DNA of 42,299 bases from Raskinella chloraquaticus (SeqCode) (GCA_002365175.1 DEZK01000038.1:1-42299); one strand, 5' to 3'. Counted from the first letter of the stretch, positions 8,171 to 19,430 are shown. A program made the numbers and translations. Notes: generated by a model from the letters alone, not told the origin.

Positions 8171-9577
8171 ATGACCGTGCCCGCATCAGACTGCCTCATC
8201 GACCACCTTCCGCCGCAGGCCGTGCCGATCTGGTTTGCCTCGCCCCAGACCTTGGCTCAGGTCACGGCCGTGATGTCATCCTCGGCCAGGGATTGGATCA
8301 CCCATACCGGGTTTGAGCCGCACGCGGGGCGCCACCTCCTCCTGCCGGGAGCAGGCGGGCGTATTCAATCCGTTTTGTTCGGATTGGGCGAGGAGGGTCA
8401 TGCGCTCCGCACGCCGCTTTTGCCGGGCCTGCTTGCCGGCTTGCTCCCGCCAGGTGATTATTACATGGCGAATGCTGCCGATGATCCGGCGCTGGCCACT
8501 CTGTCCTTTGCGCTGCACAGCTATCGCTTCACCACATATCGCAGCTCTCAGGGCAACAAATCATGCCGCCTGAAAATTCCCCGCGACGTCGCGGGCGCCG
8601 AGCTGAGGCGGATCGCTGATGCGGTGGCTTTCGGCCGCGATCTGATCAACATGCCCGCCAACGCGCTCGGGCCGGCAGAGATTGCGGCGGCGGCGGTGGC
8701 TCTGGCGAAGACACACAATGCCACGAGTGAAATTATCGTCGCAGACGAATTGCTGGAACGCGGCTTTCCGCTGATCCACGCCGTCGGCAAAGGTTCCTCG
8801 CGCCCGCCCTGTCTGGTTGATATGCGCTGGGGGGATGAGACGGCGCCGAAGGTGACGCTGGTTGGCAAGGGCGTCGCCTTCGATACCGGTGGCCTTGATC
8901 TCAAGCCGTCCAGCAACATGTTGCTGATGAAAAAGGATATGGGCGGCGCGGCCGCTGTTCTGGCGCTTGCCCGGCTGGTGATGGAAAGCCGGCTCAATGT
9001 CCGCCTGCGCATCATCCTGCCTTGCGTTGAAAATGCCGTCTCGGGCCTGTCCTTCCGCCCCAGCGACATCTATCCAAGCCGCAAGGGGATCAATGTCGAG
9101 ATCGGCAACACCGATGCGGAGGGCCGGCTCATTCTTGCTGATGCGCTGACACTGGCTGACGAGGAAGCACCCGAATTGCTGATCGATATGGCCACCCTCA
9201 CCGGGGCTGCACGTGTTGCTCTGGGCCCTGATCTGCCGCCCTTCTACACGAAGGATGAACAGATCGCCGGAGAGCTTGCCGCTGCCGCCGGGCGAACCTG
9301 CGATCCGCTGTGGCGGATGCCCCTGTGGCAACCTTATCGCTCGATGCTTGATTCAAAGATCGCCGATATCAACAATGTATCGACATCGGGTTTTGCCGGC
9401 TCGGTGCTGGCCGCCCTGTTCCTTGACCGCTTTGTCGAGCGCTCGCGATGTCATGTCCATCTCGATATCTATGGCTGGTCGCCGCAGACAAATCCCGGTC
9501 GCCCGGAAGGCGGTGACGTTCAGGGCGTGCGCGCCCTCTATGACGTGCTGTACCGGCGTTATGGCTCCATCGCCTAG
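8171..9577 (+). CDS. M17 family leucyl aminopeptidase
   Basis: This cytosolic metallo-aminopeptidase of about 468 residues removes N-terminal residues from peptides. The M17 catalytic domain fills the C-terminal two thirds. Visible motifs are GKGVAFDTGG, the metal-binding KKDMGGAAAV and the family signature NTDAEGR (313-319). Together these supply the two-metal centre and the catalytic Lys and Arg. The N-terminal third (about 1-150) is the less conserved macro-like domain. I use the ATG at 8171 rather than the TTG at 8168, because AGGAAAG at 8161-8167 leaves too little room for the TTG. It is followed by a MarR-like regulator and an NlpC/P60 peptidase on the same strand, so a role in peptide or murein-peptide turnover is plausible. 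Its substrate cannot be read from sequence. Confidence 0.92.
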   Translation: MTVPASDCLIDHLPPQAVPIWFASPQTLAQVTAVMSSSARDWITHTGFEPHAGRHLLLPGAGGRIQSVLFGLGEEGHALRTPLLPGLLAGLLPPGDYYMANAADDPALATLSFALHSYRFTTYRSSQGNKSCRLKIPRDVAGAELRRIADAVAFGRDLINMPANALGPAEIAAAAVALAKTHNATSEIIVADELLERGFPLIHAVGKGSSRPPCLVDMRWGDETAPKVTLVGKGVAFDTGGLDLKPSSNMLLMKKDMGGAAAVLALARLVMESRLNVRLRIILPCVENAVSGLSFRPSDIYPSRKGINVEIGNTDAEGRLILADALTLADEEAPELLIDMATLTGAARVALGPDLPPFYTKDEQIAGELAAAAGRTCDPLWRMPLWQPYRSMLDSKIADINNVSTSGFAGSVLAALFLDRFVERSRCHVHLDIYGWSPQTNPGRPEGGDVQGVRALYDVLYRRYGSIA

Positions 9578-9640
9578 GCTTGTTTTGGCAATCGCTCGTC
9601 GATATTGTATCGAAAGCGAAATAAAAGGCTGTATCAAGCG

Positions 9641-9991
9641 ATGGATTTGCGCCCCTCCGCGGCATTGAAGCTGTGGCACGATGTCATGCTGGCTCACGTG
9701 CATGGTGATGACACCGATCTCAGCGCCCGCCAGATGGTGATCCTGCTCACCATCTATCTCGAGGCGCCACCGCATACCGTGCGTGGTTTGGCCAAAAAGC
9801 TTGACGTCACCAAGCCGGTGATCACCCGTGCGCTCGATACCATGGGCGCCCGCGATCTGGTGCAACGCCGGCGCGATGAGGATGATCGCCGCAATGTCGT
9901 CATCCAGCGCACCGTCAAGGGCGCGTTATGGATTGAGAAACTTGCAGACAGCATTGTGGAGCGCGCCAGGAACGTCGCCCGCAGGAGTTGA
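9641..9991 (+). CDS. MarR-like winged-helix transcriptional regulator
   Basis: This small protein of about 116 residues has a winged-helix fold of the MarR type. Residues about 25-95 include LSARQMVILLTIYLE, the recognition-helix region VRGLAKKLDVTKPVITRALDT and the wing residues RRRDEDDRRN. It is shorter than a typical MarR (about 140-160), mainly because the flanking dimerisation helices are reduced. An in-frame TTG at 9605 would add 12 residues, but the ATG at 9641 is more natural. The stop is 2 bases from the next ATG (9994), so it is almost certainly co-transcribed with the NlpC/P60 gene. It may control its own cluster. The ligand is unknown. Confidence 0.82.
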   Translation: MDLRPSAALKLWHDVMLAHVHGDDTDLSARQMVILLTIYLEAPPHTVRGLAKKLDVTKPVITRALDTMGARDLVQRRRDEDDRRNVVIQRTVKGALWIEKLADSIVERARNVARRS

Positions 9992-9993
9992 GC

Positions 9994-10740
9994 ATGGACA
10001 CACGTCAGGTTATGCAATCGCTGGTTGATGTACGGCAATCTGCCTCACCCGCCGCGATGCTGTCGACGCAGCTTCTGCGCGGTGAAACGATTGCCGTTCT
10101 CGACAAATGTGGCGCCTATTTTCACGTGCGCTCCGCGCGGGATTCCTATGAGGGGTATGTTGCGGGCGAGGGGCTCACAACATCCGCCAGCATGATGACC
10201 CATCGCGTTGCGGTGCCGCGCACACTCTTGTTTGCCCATCCTGATTTCAAGACGCCAGCGCTTGGAGACATGCTGCTGGGCGCCGAACTGGCAATCGAGG
10301 GCCATGAGGGTCGCTATGCGCGCAGCACGCGCGGCGAATATCTGATCGCTGACCATCTCATGGCGCTGGACGAAACAGTAAGCGATGTGATCGCAACCGC
10401 CGAAACGCTGCTGCACACGCCCTATCTGTGGGGCGGCAAATCAGTCAGGGGCATTGATTGTTCAGGGCTGGTGCAACTCTCGCTGGCGATGGCCGGGCGT
10501 AACGCGCCACGTGATTCAGGTCCCCAGTCGCAGGCGCTCGGTACAGCGCTTTCGCCCGGCACTCCCTTGCGCCGTGGCGATCTCCTGTTCTGGCCCGGTC
10601 ACGTCGCCTTCTGCTACGATGAGCAGCGCATTCTTCATGCCAATGCCCACCACATGAAAGTGGTGATCGAGGACCGCCTGGAGGCGTTGGAGCGCATCAG
10701 CGCTGCCGGCTATCCCGCGCCCGTCGCCAAACGCCTTTAA
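9994..10740 (+). CDS. NlpC/P60 (C40) family cysteine peptidase
   Basis: This protein of about 248 residues has a C-terminal NlpC/P60 domain (about 125-245) that typically cuts gamma-D-Glu-diamino-acid bonds in peptidoglycan peptides. The catalytic cysteine is C156 in GIDCSGL and the histidine is H203 in GHVAFCYD. ILHANAHH just downstream supplies the third polar residue. The N-terminal half (about 15-120) resembles two bacterial SH3-like segments, as in other bacterial C40 peptidases. No signal peptide is visible, which suggests a cytoplasmic role such as murein-peptide recycling rather than wall remodelling. GCAGGAG at 9981-9987 fits the ATG at 9994. The stop codon overlaps the stop of the convergent dehydrogenase gene. 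Confidence 0.9.
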   Translation: MDTRQVMQSLVDVRQSASPAAMLSTQLLRGETIAVLDKCGAYFHVRSARDSYEGYVAGEGLTTSASMMTHRVAVPRTLLFAHPDFKTPALGDMLLGAELAIEGHEGRYARSTRGEYLIADHLMALDETVSDVIATAETLLHTPYLWGGKSVRGIDCSGLVQLSLAMAGRNAPRDSGPQSQALGTALSPGTPLRRGDLLFWPGHVAFCYDEQRILHANAHHMKVVIEDRLEALERISAAGYPAPVAKRL

Positions 10741-11693
10741 TAACCGCGCGTGCGGTCAACCACATTGGCGAGAGCCGCGCCGCACTCATGGGAGCGGATC
10801 TGCGCGGCGATATAGGCGGCAATCGCCTCGGCGTCACTGTCAGCGGCGTTGTGCGGGGTGATGGTGACACGTGGATGCGACCACAAGGGATGATCACTTG
10901 GCAGTGGCTCGGTATTGAACACATCAAGGGTCGCCTGACCGAGCGTGCCATCATCAAGCGCCGCCAGGATATCGTCCTCGATCTGCAACCCGCCACGCCC
11001 GGCATTGATGAGCACAGGTGCGCCAAGCGGCCCGTCATGCGGCAGTTTGCGCAGGAGAACGCGGTCAACGATGCCGCGCGTCTGCGCCGTCAGCGGCAAC
11101 AGGACAACCAGGACATCGCTGCGGGCAAGAAAATCATCGAGCCCCGCTGCGCCGTCAAAACAGGCGATGCCGGGCACCGATCGCGGCGTGCGGCTCCACC
11201 CCGCGACATTGAAGCCAACCATTGCCAGCTTGTGCACCGCATCCGTGCCGATGACGCCAAGTCCCATGACGCCGACACGCAAATCCTTTGCCGCCCATTG
11301 CAGCCGCCCATCCCATTGCCGACGCTTCTGCGCTGAGGCAAGCGGCGCCTGGCGCCGGTGTGCCATCAGCACGTGCAGGAGGACATACTCGCTCATGCGA
11401 TTGGTGAGATCATCGGTTGCGACCCGCACCAGTGGCACATCAGGGAGCGTCGGGTCAGCCATCACCGCGTCAACACCGGCGCCGAGATTGAAGATAAGCG
11501 ACAGGCGGGGCAGCGTGGCAAGATATCCCTTGGTCGGCTTCCATACGGCGGCATAGCGGATGGCGGCGGGATCAAAATCATCCACTCCGGCAATGACGAA
11601 ATCCATCTCGGGCAGATGTTGCCTCAGGCGCTCCCGCCACCGCTCGGGCGCCCACCCGTCCGATCCGCCAGTGATGGCCAACAACATCGTCAT
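10737..11693 (-). CDS. 2-hydroxyacid dehydrogenase, glyoxylate/hydroxypyruvate reductase-like
   Basis: This NAD(P)H-dependent D-isomer-specific 2-hydroxyacid dehydrogenase has 318 residues and resembles GhrA, which reduces glyoxylate and hydroxypyruvate. The nucleotide-binding domain (about 100-275) has GLGVIG. The catalytic residues are visible as Arg in INAGRGG, Glu in FNTEPLP and His in TPHNAA. The start at 11693 or the in-frame ATG at 11687 are both possible. It lies 136 bases downstream of the ABC importer ATPase on the same strand and may be read from that operon. Exact substrate is inferred from family resemblance only. Confidence 0.87.
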   Translation of the reverse strand: MTMLLAITGGSDGWAPERWRERLRQHLPEMDFVIAGVDDFDPAAIRYAAVWKPTKGYLATLPRLSLIFNLGAGVDAVMADPTLPDVPLVRVATDDLTNRMSEYVLLHVLMAHRRQAPLASAQKRRQWDGRLQWAAKDLRVGVMGLGVIGTDAVHKLAMVGFNVAGWSRTPRSVPGIACFDGAAGLDDFLARSDVLVVLLPLTAQTRGIVDRVLLRKLPHDGPLGAPVLINAGRGGLQIEDDILAALDDGTLGQATLDVFNTEPLPSDHPLWSHPRVTITPHNAADSDAEAIAAYIAAQIRSHECGAALANVVDRTRGY

Positions 11694-11793
11694 CGCCGGG
11701 CCTCACCGTTCACGAGCATCGCGGACAGCAGACAGTCAGTGCGGACCAATCCGGCCCGGTCGGCTTTTGCTGCCGCTGCCGGACTGATGAGAG

Positions 11794-11809
11794 GCAACAC
11801 AAATGTTGC
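11794..11809. terminator. Small hairpin between yejF and the dehydrogenase gene
   Basis: GCAACA (11794-11799) and TGTTGC (11804-11809) form a perfect 6-bp stem with the loop CAAA. On the plus strand it is followed by GCTTTT. On the minus strand, in which both neighbouring genes are read, no T-run follows. A factor-independent terminator is therefore doubtful, and it may be a weak processing or pausing hairpin. Confidence 0.3.
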
Positions 11810-11829
11810 GCTTTTGCGAGGATGCCAGC

Positions 11830-13457
<1,628 letters not shown>

Positions 13458-13461
<4 letters not shown>

Positions 13462-14597
13462 CGAAACGCTTTCCTCGGGTCGAAGGCGTCACGGACGGCT
13501 TCGCCGACAAAGATCAGAAGGGAGAGCAGCAGGGCGATGACGGAAAATCCGGTAAGGGCCAGCCATGGCGCCTGCAGATTGGCCTTGCCCTGCGCCAGCA
13601 ATTCACCAAGCGAGGGCGAGCCCGGCGGCAGGCCAAAGCCAAGAAAATCGAGCGAGGTCAGCGTCGTGATCGAGCCGTTGAGAATGAACGGCATGAAGGT
13701 CAGCGTCGCTACCATGGCGTTCGGCAGCACGTGGCGCCACATGATGGTGGGGTTTGACACGCCAAGGGCGCGGGCCGCCTGCACATATTCGAAATTGCGC
13801 GCGCGCAGGAATTCCGCCCTGACAACGCCCACCAGCGCTACCCATGAAAAGAGCAGCAGGATGCCAAGCAGCACCCAGAAGCTAGGCTCGATCACGGCGG
13901 CAAGGATGATCAGCAGATAAAGCGCCGGGATCGATGTCCAGATTTCGATGAAGCGCTGGAAGAGCAGGTCGACCATGCCGCCAAAATAACCCTGCACCGC
14001 GCCGGCCATCACGCCGATCACCGAGGATATGCTCGCCAGCACCAGACCAAACAGAACCGAGATACGAAAACCATAGATGAGGCGGGCCACGACATCGCGC
14101 CCCTGATCATCGGTACCAAGCCAGTTCCAATTGCCAAGCGCGCAATCGAGCGGGCGTTTTTCCTCCGCACTTGCGCTGCAGTCAGGATTGTCTTTTTTCA
14201 GCCAGGTGGGTTTCGCCGGGAACGGCCCGCCATCGGTTCGAACCGTGCGATAATTGTAGCGGATCACCGGCCAGATCATGAAGCCGTTCGCGGTGATCTC
14301 GCGGCGGATTTCCGGGTCACGATAATCGGTCACGGCCAGAAAGCCGCCGAATTTCTCTTCCGGGTAATCGATCACCACCGGAAACAGCAATTCGCCCTTG
14401 TAGACGGCAATCAGCGGCCGGTCATTGGCGATGAATTCGGCTACGCCAGTGACGACGAAGAGCACGAGAAATATCCACAGCGACCAAAGACCGCGGCGAT
14501 TGGCGGTGAAATTGGCGAGCCGGCGCCGGTTGAGCGGTGACAGCCGGCTTGTGGCGAGGGTGGCGGCCGCGAGCGGCATGGGGGTGCTGTCGTTCAC
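13458..14597 (-). CDS. yejE: ABC importer permease (YejE type)
   Basis: This inner-membrane permease of 379 residues belongs to the oligopeptide/nickel (DppC-like) class. A first membrane helix lies near residues 35-55. A long periplasmic segment follows (about 60-175), with YPEEKFGGFL and the SASAEEKRPLDCALGNWNW region typical of YejE. Membrane helices run from about 180 to the end, with the permease coupling motif region (EFLRARNFEYVQAARALG). The start codon is GTG at 14597, preceded by GAGGT. An ATG at 14579 is an alternative. Two bases separate it from the yejB stop, and it overlaps yejF by 4 bases. Confidence 0.93.
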
Positions 14598-14599
14598 GC

Positions 14600-15712
14600 C
14601 TAGACCTCGCGCCGGTCGAAATCGATGCGCGGATCAACCCAAGTGTAGGTGAGGTCGGAGATGAGGTTCACCACGAGGCCGAGCAGCGAAAAGATGTAAA
14701 GCGTCGCAAACACTACCGCATAGTCGCGATTGACCACCGATTCAAAACCAAGCAGCCCCAGCCCGTCGAGCGAGAAGATGGTTTCAATCAGCAGCGCCCC
14801 GGTGAAGAAGGCGTGGATGAAGGCGCCTGGAAAACCGGCAATCAGGATGAGCATGGCGTTGCGGAAGACATGGCCATAGAGCACCTGCCGATCATCAAGT
14901 CCCTTCATCCGCGCTGTCATCACATATTGCTTGCGGATCTCATCGAGGAAGGAATTTTTGGTCAGCAGCGTCGTCGTCGTGAAGGCGCCAATCGCCATGG
15001 CGGTGAGCGGCAAGGCGAGATGCCACATATAATCGAGGGCCTTGCCATACCAGGGCAGGTTCGCCCAATTGTCCGACCACAGGCCGCGCAATGGAAACCA
15101 GTCGAAAAAGGAGCCGCCGGCAAACAGCACGATCAGCAAAATGGCGAAAAGAAAGCCCGGTATGGCATAGCCGATGACGATGACGGCACTCGTCCATACA
15201 TCGAAGGCCGAACCATCCTTGAGCGCCTTGCGGATGCCAAGCGGAATGGAGATGGCGTAGGTAAGCAGCGTCATCCACAGGCCAAGCGACATCGAGACCG
15301 GCAGTTTTTCGGCGATCAGCTTCAGCACCGGCGTGTCGCGGAAGTAGCTCTTGCCGAAATCGAAGCGGGCGAAATTCCAGATCATCAGCCCGAAGCGCTC
15401 GGGTGCCGGTTTGTCGAAACCGAACTGGGCTTCAAGCTGCTTGATGAATTGCGGGTCAAGCCCCTGCGCGCCGCGATAGCGTGCCGGCACCGAGGACTGG
15501 TCGCCGCCGCCGGGGCGCAGGCCGCCGCCGCTGAGATCGCTTGATGCACCACCGATGCGCGAGGTGGCCGACACGTCGACGCCCGAAAGCTTGGCAAGAA
15601 TTTGCTCCACCGGTCCGCCCGGCGCGAACTGGATGATGGCGAACGAGACCAGCATGATGCCAATCAGGGTTGGAATGATCAGAAGCAGGCGTCGCAACAG
15701 ATAGGCAGCCAT
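14600..15712 (-). CDS. yejB: ABC importer permease (YejB type)
   Basis: This permease of about 370 residues is of the DppB-like class and pairs with YejE. It starts with MAAYLLRRLLLIIPTL, the usual first membrane helix of such permeases, then a periplasmic stretch with a glycine/serine-rich insert (about 45-85) typical of YejB. Further helices follow near residues 140-165, 180-210, 245-270, 295-320 and 340-365. The coupling segment is near DEIRKQYVMTARMKGL. I place the start at 15712 rather than the in-frame start at 15766, because the ATG overlaps the stop of the upstream binding-protein gene as TGATG and begins the expected helix. Confidence 0.93.
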   Translation of the reverse strand: MAAYLLRRLLLIIPTLIGIMLVSFAIIQFAPGGPVEQILAKLSGVDVSATSRIGGASSDLSGGGLRPGGGDQSSVPARYRGAQGLDPQFIKQLEAQFGFDKPAPERFGLMIWNFARFDFGKSYFRDTPVLKLIAEKLPVSMSLGLWMTLLTYAISIPLGIRKALKDGSAFDVWTSAVIVIGYAIPGFLFAILLIVLFAGGSFFDWFPLRGLWSDNWANLPWYGKALDYMWHLALPLTAMAIGAFTTTTLLTKNSFLDEIRKQYVMTARMKGLDDRQVLYGHVFRNAMLILIAGFPGAFIHAFFTGALLIETIFSLDGLGLLGFESVVNRDYAVVFATLYIFSLLGLVVNLISDLTYTWVDPRIDFDRREV

Positions 15713-17580
15713 CAGTCTCCCACCGCACCTTTGCCGAGTGTGGATGCCTTTACCGCATCGCGCCACCAGGTATCGATCGATCCTCGCCCGTATTTGGGGC
15801 GATTCGACGGTCGCTCATAGATGTCCCAATAGGCCAGCCAATGCGTCGCGCGATACCATTGCGGCACCCAAGGTTGAAGCGCCCTGAGCGCCCGGTCAAG
15901 TGCCCGGCAAGCCGTGTAGAGGTCCTCGCGCGTCGGCGCGGCAAGCGCTCTTTCGATCAGGCCATCGACCCCCTTGTTCTTGATGCCGGCGAGGTTTTGC
16001 GAACCCGGCTGATCCGCATCCATCGAGGAGAACAGGCGCCGCAGCCCGTCACCTGGCGTGAGACCTATCCCGTTGCGAACCGTGACGATATCGAAATCAT
16101 AATCCTTCACGCGCGCCTGGTATTGCGCCGGATCGACACGGCGGATGCGCGCATCGATCCCCAGCCGCTTCAAATTCTCGGTATAAGGTAGCGCGATGCG
16201 CTCGGACGTCGGATCGGTGATGAGAAATTCAAAGCCAAGCTGCTCGCCATTGGCAAAAACCGCGCGCCCCTTGTCGAGCTTCAACCCCGCCTCGCGCAAC
16301 AAATTGGCAGCCTTGCGCAATTGCACGCGGTCAGCGCCGCTGCCATCGGAAACGCCGGGGCTGACCGCTTCGGCAAAACTGCCCTCGGGCAGCAGCGAGC
16401 GCAACGGCTCCATGATGGCGAGTTCCTCCGGCGTCGGCAGGCCACGCGCCGCCATCGGTGAATTCTCGAAGAAGGAGTGGTTGCGGGTGTAGCGCCCGTA
16501 AAACAGATTCTGGTTGGTGAACTCGAAATCGAAGGCGAGGCTGACCGCCTGGCGCACCCTGATATCGGCAAAGATCGGCCGGCGCATATTGAAGAAATAA
16601 CCCTGTGTACCGGTTGGCGTCTCGTCGGGGATTTCCTCGCGCTTCACCCGGCCCTCGCGGATCGCCGGAAAATCATAACCGGTGGCCCAGTCGCGCGAGG
16701 TGTATTCCTCGCGGTAGAGAATCTGCCCGGCTTTGAAGGCTTCAAAAGCAACCGAGCGGTCACGAAAGTAATCGACACGGATGCGCTGGAAATTATAACG
16801 CCCGCGCATCACCGGCGCCTGCCAGCCCCACCAGTTCGCGACGCGATCATATTCGATAAAGCGCCCCTGTTCGAGGCGATGCACCTTGTAGGGCCCGCTC
16901 CCGAGCGGTGCGTCCATCGTTGTTTCGTTAAATTCACGGCTGGCGTAATAGGCGCGCGAAAAAATCGGCAGGGAAGCGACCGTCAAGGCCAGATCGCGCG
17001 GGGCGGTGGCAGCAAGCGTCAGGCTCAACCGGTCATCGCCCTCGACGATGATCTCCTCGACATCGCGCAACGCCTGAGCGATTACCGGATGGCCCTTGTC
17101 CTTCAGCGTCCGCAGCGACCACGCAACGTCGTGCATGGTGAGCGGTGAACCATCATGGAACGTCAGAGCCGGGCGCAGCAGGAAGGTGAGGCGCCGGCCC
17201 TCCCTGTCATAGCGCACCGCGCGCGCCGCCTGGCAGTAAAGCGTATCTGCCTCATCTTCGGCCCGCGCCATCAGCGTGGCGAAAGTCAGCTCCATCTGCA
17301 GTGCCCCGTCGCCACGCAGGATGAAGCTGTTGAGCGAATTGAAGGTCTGGAAATTCTGGTTGAAGCCGGCCTGCGTCGGGATATGCGAAAAGACGCCACC
17401 GATGGGCGCTTGCGGGTTCACATAATCGAGATGGGGGAAGTCCGGCCTGTACTTCAATTCGCCGAACACGGACAACCCATGGCTGAAACCGGGCTCCTGC
17501 GCCTCGGAGCGCCGGGCCGGGATGAGACCCAGCGCCGGCAGGGCGAGCGCACCACGGCGCGTCAGACGCGGCATGCTCAC
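15712..17580 (-). CDS. ABC importer extracellular solute-binding protein 2 (family 5)
   Basis: This 622-residue periplasmic binding protein belongs to the SBP_bac_5 (oligopeptide) family. The N-terminus contains a twin-arginine pair (LTRRGALALPALG) before a hydrophobic stretch ending near SEAQ, so Tat export is possible. The mature part shows family features: HGLSVFGELKYRPDFPHLDYVNPQAP near residues 34-60, GSGPYKVHRLEQGRFIEYDR, and a C-terminal region ending in VPQWYRATHWLAYWD. GTG at 17580 overlaps the previous stop as GTGA. ATG at 17574 is also possible. Together with the next gene upstream it forms a tandem pair of related but clearly diverged binding proteins in front of one set of permeases. 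One of the two is the likely counterpart of YejA and the other of YepA, and I cannot tell which. Confidence 0.9.
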   Translation of the reverse strand: MSMPRLTRRGALALPALGLIPARRSEAQEPGFSHGLSVFGELKYRPDFPHLDYVNPQAPIGGVFSHIPTQAGFNQNFQTFNSLNSFILRGDGALQMELTFATLMARAEDEADTLYCQAARAVRYDREGRRLTFLLRPALTFHDGSPLTMHDVAWSLRTLKDKGHPVIAQALRDVEEIIVEGDDRLSLTLAATAPRDLALTVASLPIFSRAYYASREFNETTMDAPLGSGPYKVHRLEQGRFIEYDRVANWWGWQAPVMRGRYNFQRIRVDYFRDRSVAFEAFKAGQILYREEYTSRDWATGYDFPAIREGRVKREEIPDETPTGTQGYFFNMRRPIFADIRVRQAVSLAFDFEFTNQNLFYGRYTRNHSFFENSPMAARGLPTPEELAIMEPLRSLLPEGSFAEAVSPGVSDGSGADRVQLRKAANLLREAGLKLDKGRAVFANGEQLGFEFLITDPTSERIALPYTENLKRLGIDARIRRVDPAQYQARVKDYDFDIVTVRNGIGLTPGDGLRRLFSSMDADQPGSQNLAGIKNKGVDGLIERALAAPTREDLYTACRALDRALRALQPWVPQWYRATHWLAYWDIYERPSNRPKYGRGSIDTWWRDAVKASTLGKGAVGD

Positions 17581-19430
17581 GGCTTGCCACCGACGCGTTT
17601 GGCCTTGGCCTCATCGAACCACCAGATGTCGGGAAAGCCGCTGCTGCCATATGCCGGCAGTTTGTCGGGCCGGCCGAACCGATCCCAGCGCGCCGTCCAT
17701 GTGTCGGAGCGGGTGAACTGCGGCACCACATACTGATTCCACAGCAATACCCGGTCAAGCGCCCGCGTCGCCGCCTCAAGCTCGGTGCGATCCCTGGCGA
17801 AAATGACGCGGTCGACGAGCTTGTCGACCGCCGTGTTTTTTATCCCGATATAATTGCGGGAATTGTCGTGGTCGGCCGCTTCGCTTCCCCAGAAATCGCG
17901 CTGCTCATTGCCCGGCGACAGCGATTGCGGCCAGACGCCGACGATGATGTCGAAATCACGATTATTGAGGCGGGCGATATATTGCGAAGGATCCACCTGG
18001 CGGATCGTGACCGTGATGCCCAGACGTTCCAGCGCCGATTGGTAAGGCAGGATGATGCGCTGGAAGGCGGGTGAATTGATAAGAAATTCGGCGCTGAGCG
18101 TCTCGCCGGTCGTCGAATGAACCAGTTTGCGGTCCTTGATCACCCAGCCCGCTTCACCCAGCAGGCGATTGGCCTCGCGCAGATTGGCGCGTGCCTTTTC
18201 CGCCGTGCCGCCTACCGGATTGGCGTAGGGCGTGGTGAACACCTCGTCAGGCACCTGCCCGCGCACCGTCTCCAGAATCTCGCGCTCCAGCCCCGCAGGG
18301 ACGTCTTTCGACGCCAGATCCGTGCCCTCGAAATAGGAATTGATCCGCTTGTAAAGACCGTAGAACAGCGAGCGGTTCGCCTCCTCGAAATCGAAGGCGT
18401 AGTTGAAGGCAAGCCGGACCCGGGGATCGGAAAATTTTGCCTTGCGGATGTTGAAGGCAAATCCCTGCATGCGGCCGGAGGCCCGCTCGGGGAAGTTTTC
18501 TTTCACCACCCGCCCGTCCTGGACCGCCGGGAAGTTATATTGGGTCGACCATTGCAGCGCGCTGTTCTCACTGCGCCAGTCGATCTCGTCTGCCTTGAAC
18601 CCCTCGAGTTCGACAGTCGAATCACGAAAGACGCTGATGCGCAGCTCGTCGAAATTATAGCGCCCGACATTGGTCGGCTGTTTGGCTCCCCACCAATCCT
18701 TCACCCGCTCATAGACAATCGCGCGGCCCGGATCGATGGATTTCACCTTGTAGGGGCCTGAGCCAAGCGGCGGCTCGAGCGTCGTCTGGGTGATGTCGCG
18801 CCGGCGTCCCTGTGCGTCGGTTCCTTCCCACCAATGCTTGGGCAGGATGTGCAACTGCGACAGGATCGATGCCACTTCGCGATTGCCGGGATGCCCGAAG
18901 GTGAACGTCACGTCCTCGCTGCCGGTTTTCTCGACCTTGACGACGTCGCGGTAATAAAGCCGCTTCGAAGGATCATTCGTGACCTGGGCGTTGAAGGAGA
19001 AGATCACGTCGTCGACGGTGACCGGCTTGCCGTCATGCCAGCGCGCCTGCGGGTTGAGACGAAACGTGACAAACGCGAAATCATCCGGGTAGCGCACCGC
19101 CTCGGCAAGCTCGCCATAGCTTGACACCGGCTCGTCGAGGCCATGGACGAACAAGGATTGGTAGACGTAGCTTTCAAGGCCGGGGGCAGGATTGCCGCGG
19201 GGAATAACGAAATTGAGTGAATCGAAGGCGCCAGCTGTGCTGAGCCGCAGGGTTCCGCCCTTGGGCGCATCGCGCCTGACGTAGTCAAAGGCTTCGAAAC
19301 CGGGTTTGTATTTGAGCGCGCCGGTAAGCGACACGCCGTGGCGCCATTCCGGTTCCGCCGCCACGGCAAGCGTCATCGCGAGGCAATGGAGACCAAAGAT
19401 AAGTGTCAATCCGGCTGAAAACGCCCGCAT
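17577..19430 (-). CDS. ABC importer extracellular solute-binding protein 1 (family 5)
   Basis: This periplasmic binding protein of about 617 residues also belongs to SBP_bac_5 and opens the operon. A classical Sec signal peptide (about 1-27, ending TLAVAA) precedes the mature protein. Family segments include HGVSLTGALKYKPGFEAFDYVRRDAP, LNPQARWHDGKPVTVDDVIFSF, GSGPYKVKSIDPGRAIVYER and FPDIWWFDEAKA at the end. The reading frame extends upstream to 19523, but ATG 19430 is chosen because a strong GAGGAGG site lies just before it and the signal peptide starts there. Binding-protein genes in this position usually supply substrates such as oligopeptides, microcin C-like compounds or muropeptides. 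Confidence 0.92.
   Translation of the reverse strand: MRAFSAGLTLIFGLHCLAMTLAVAAEPEWRHGVSLTGALKYKPGFEAFDYVRRDAPKGGTLRLSTAGAFDSLNFVIPRGNPAPGLESYVYQSLFVHGLDEPVSSYGELAEAVRYPDDFAFVTFRLNPQARWHDGKPVTVDDVIFSFNAQVTNDPSKRLYYRDVVKVEKTGSEDVTFTFGHPGNREVASILSQLHILPKHWWEGTDAQGRRRDITQTTLEPPLGSGPYKVKSIDPGRAIVYERVKDWWGAKQPTNVGRYNFDELRISVFRDSTVELEGFKADEIDWRSENSALQWSTQYNFPAVQDGRVVKENFPERASGRMQGFAFNIRKAKFSDPRVRLAFNYAFDFEEANRSLFYGLYKRINSYFEGTDLASKDVPAGLEREILETVRGQVPDEVFTTPYANPVGGTAEKARANLREANRLLGEAGWVIKDRKLVHSTTGETLSAEFLINSPAFQRIILPYQSALERLGITVTIRQVDPSQYIARLNNRDFDIIVGVWPQSLSPGNEQRDFWGSEAADHDNSRNYIGIKNTAVDKLVDRVIFARDRTELEAATRALDRVLLWNQYVVPQFTRSDTWTARWDRFGRPDKLPAYGSSGFPDIWWFDEAKAKRVGGKP

Noticed and set aside
14537..15544. 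Long plus-strand open frame (335 codons) across the permease genes
   Set aside because: It lies opposite yejB and yejE, which have clear family motifs and coupled starts. The translation is Arg/Gln/His-rich with no recognisable domain, typical of antisense frames in GC-rich DNA.
18117..18761. Plus-strand open frame (214 codons) inside the first binding-protein gene
   Set aside because: It is antisense to a confidently identified binding protein. The sequence has no motif.
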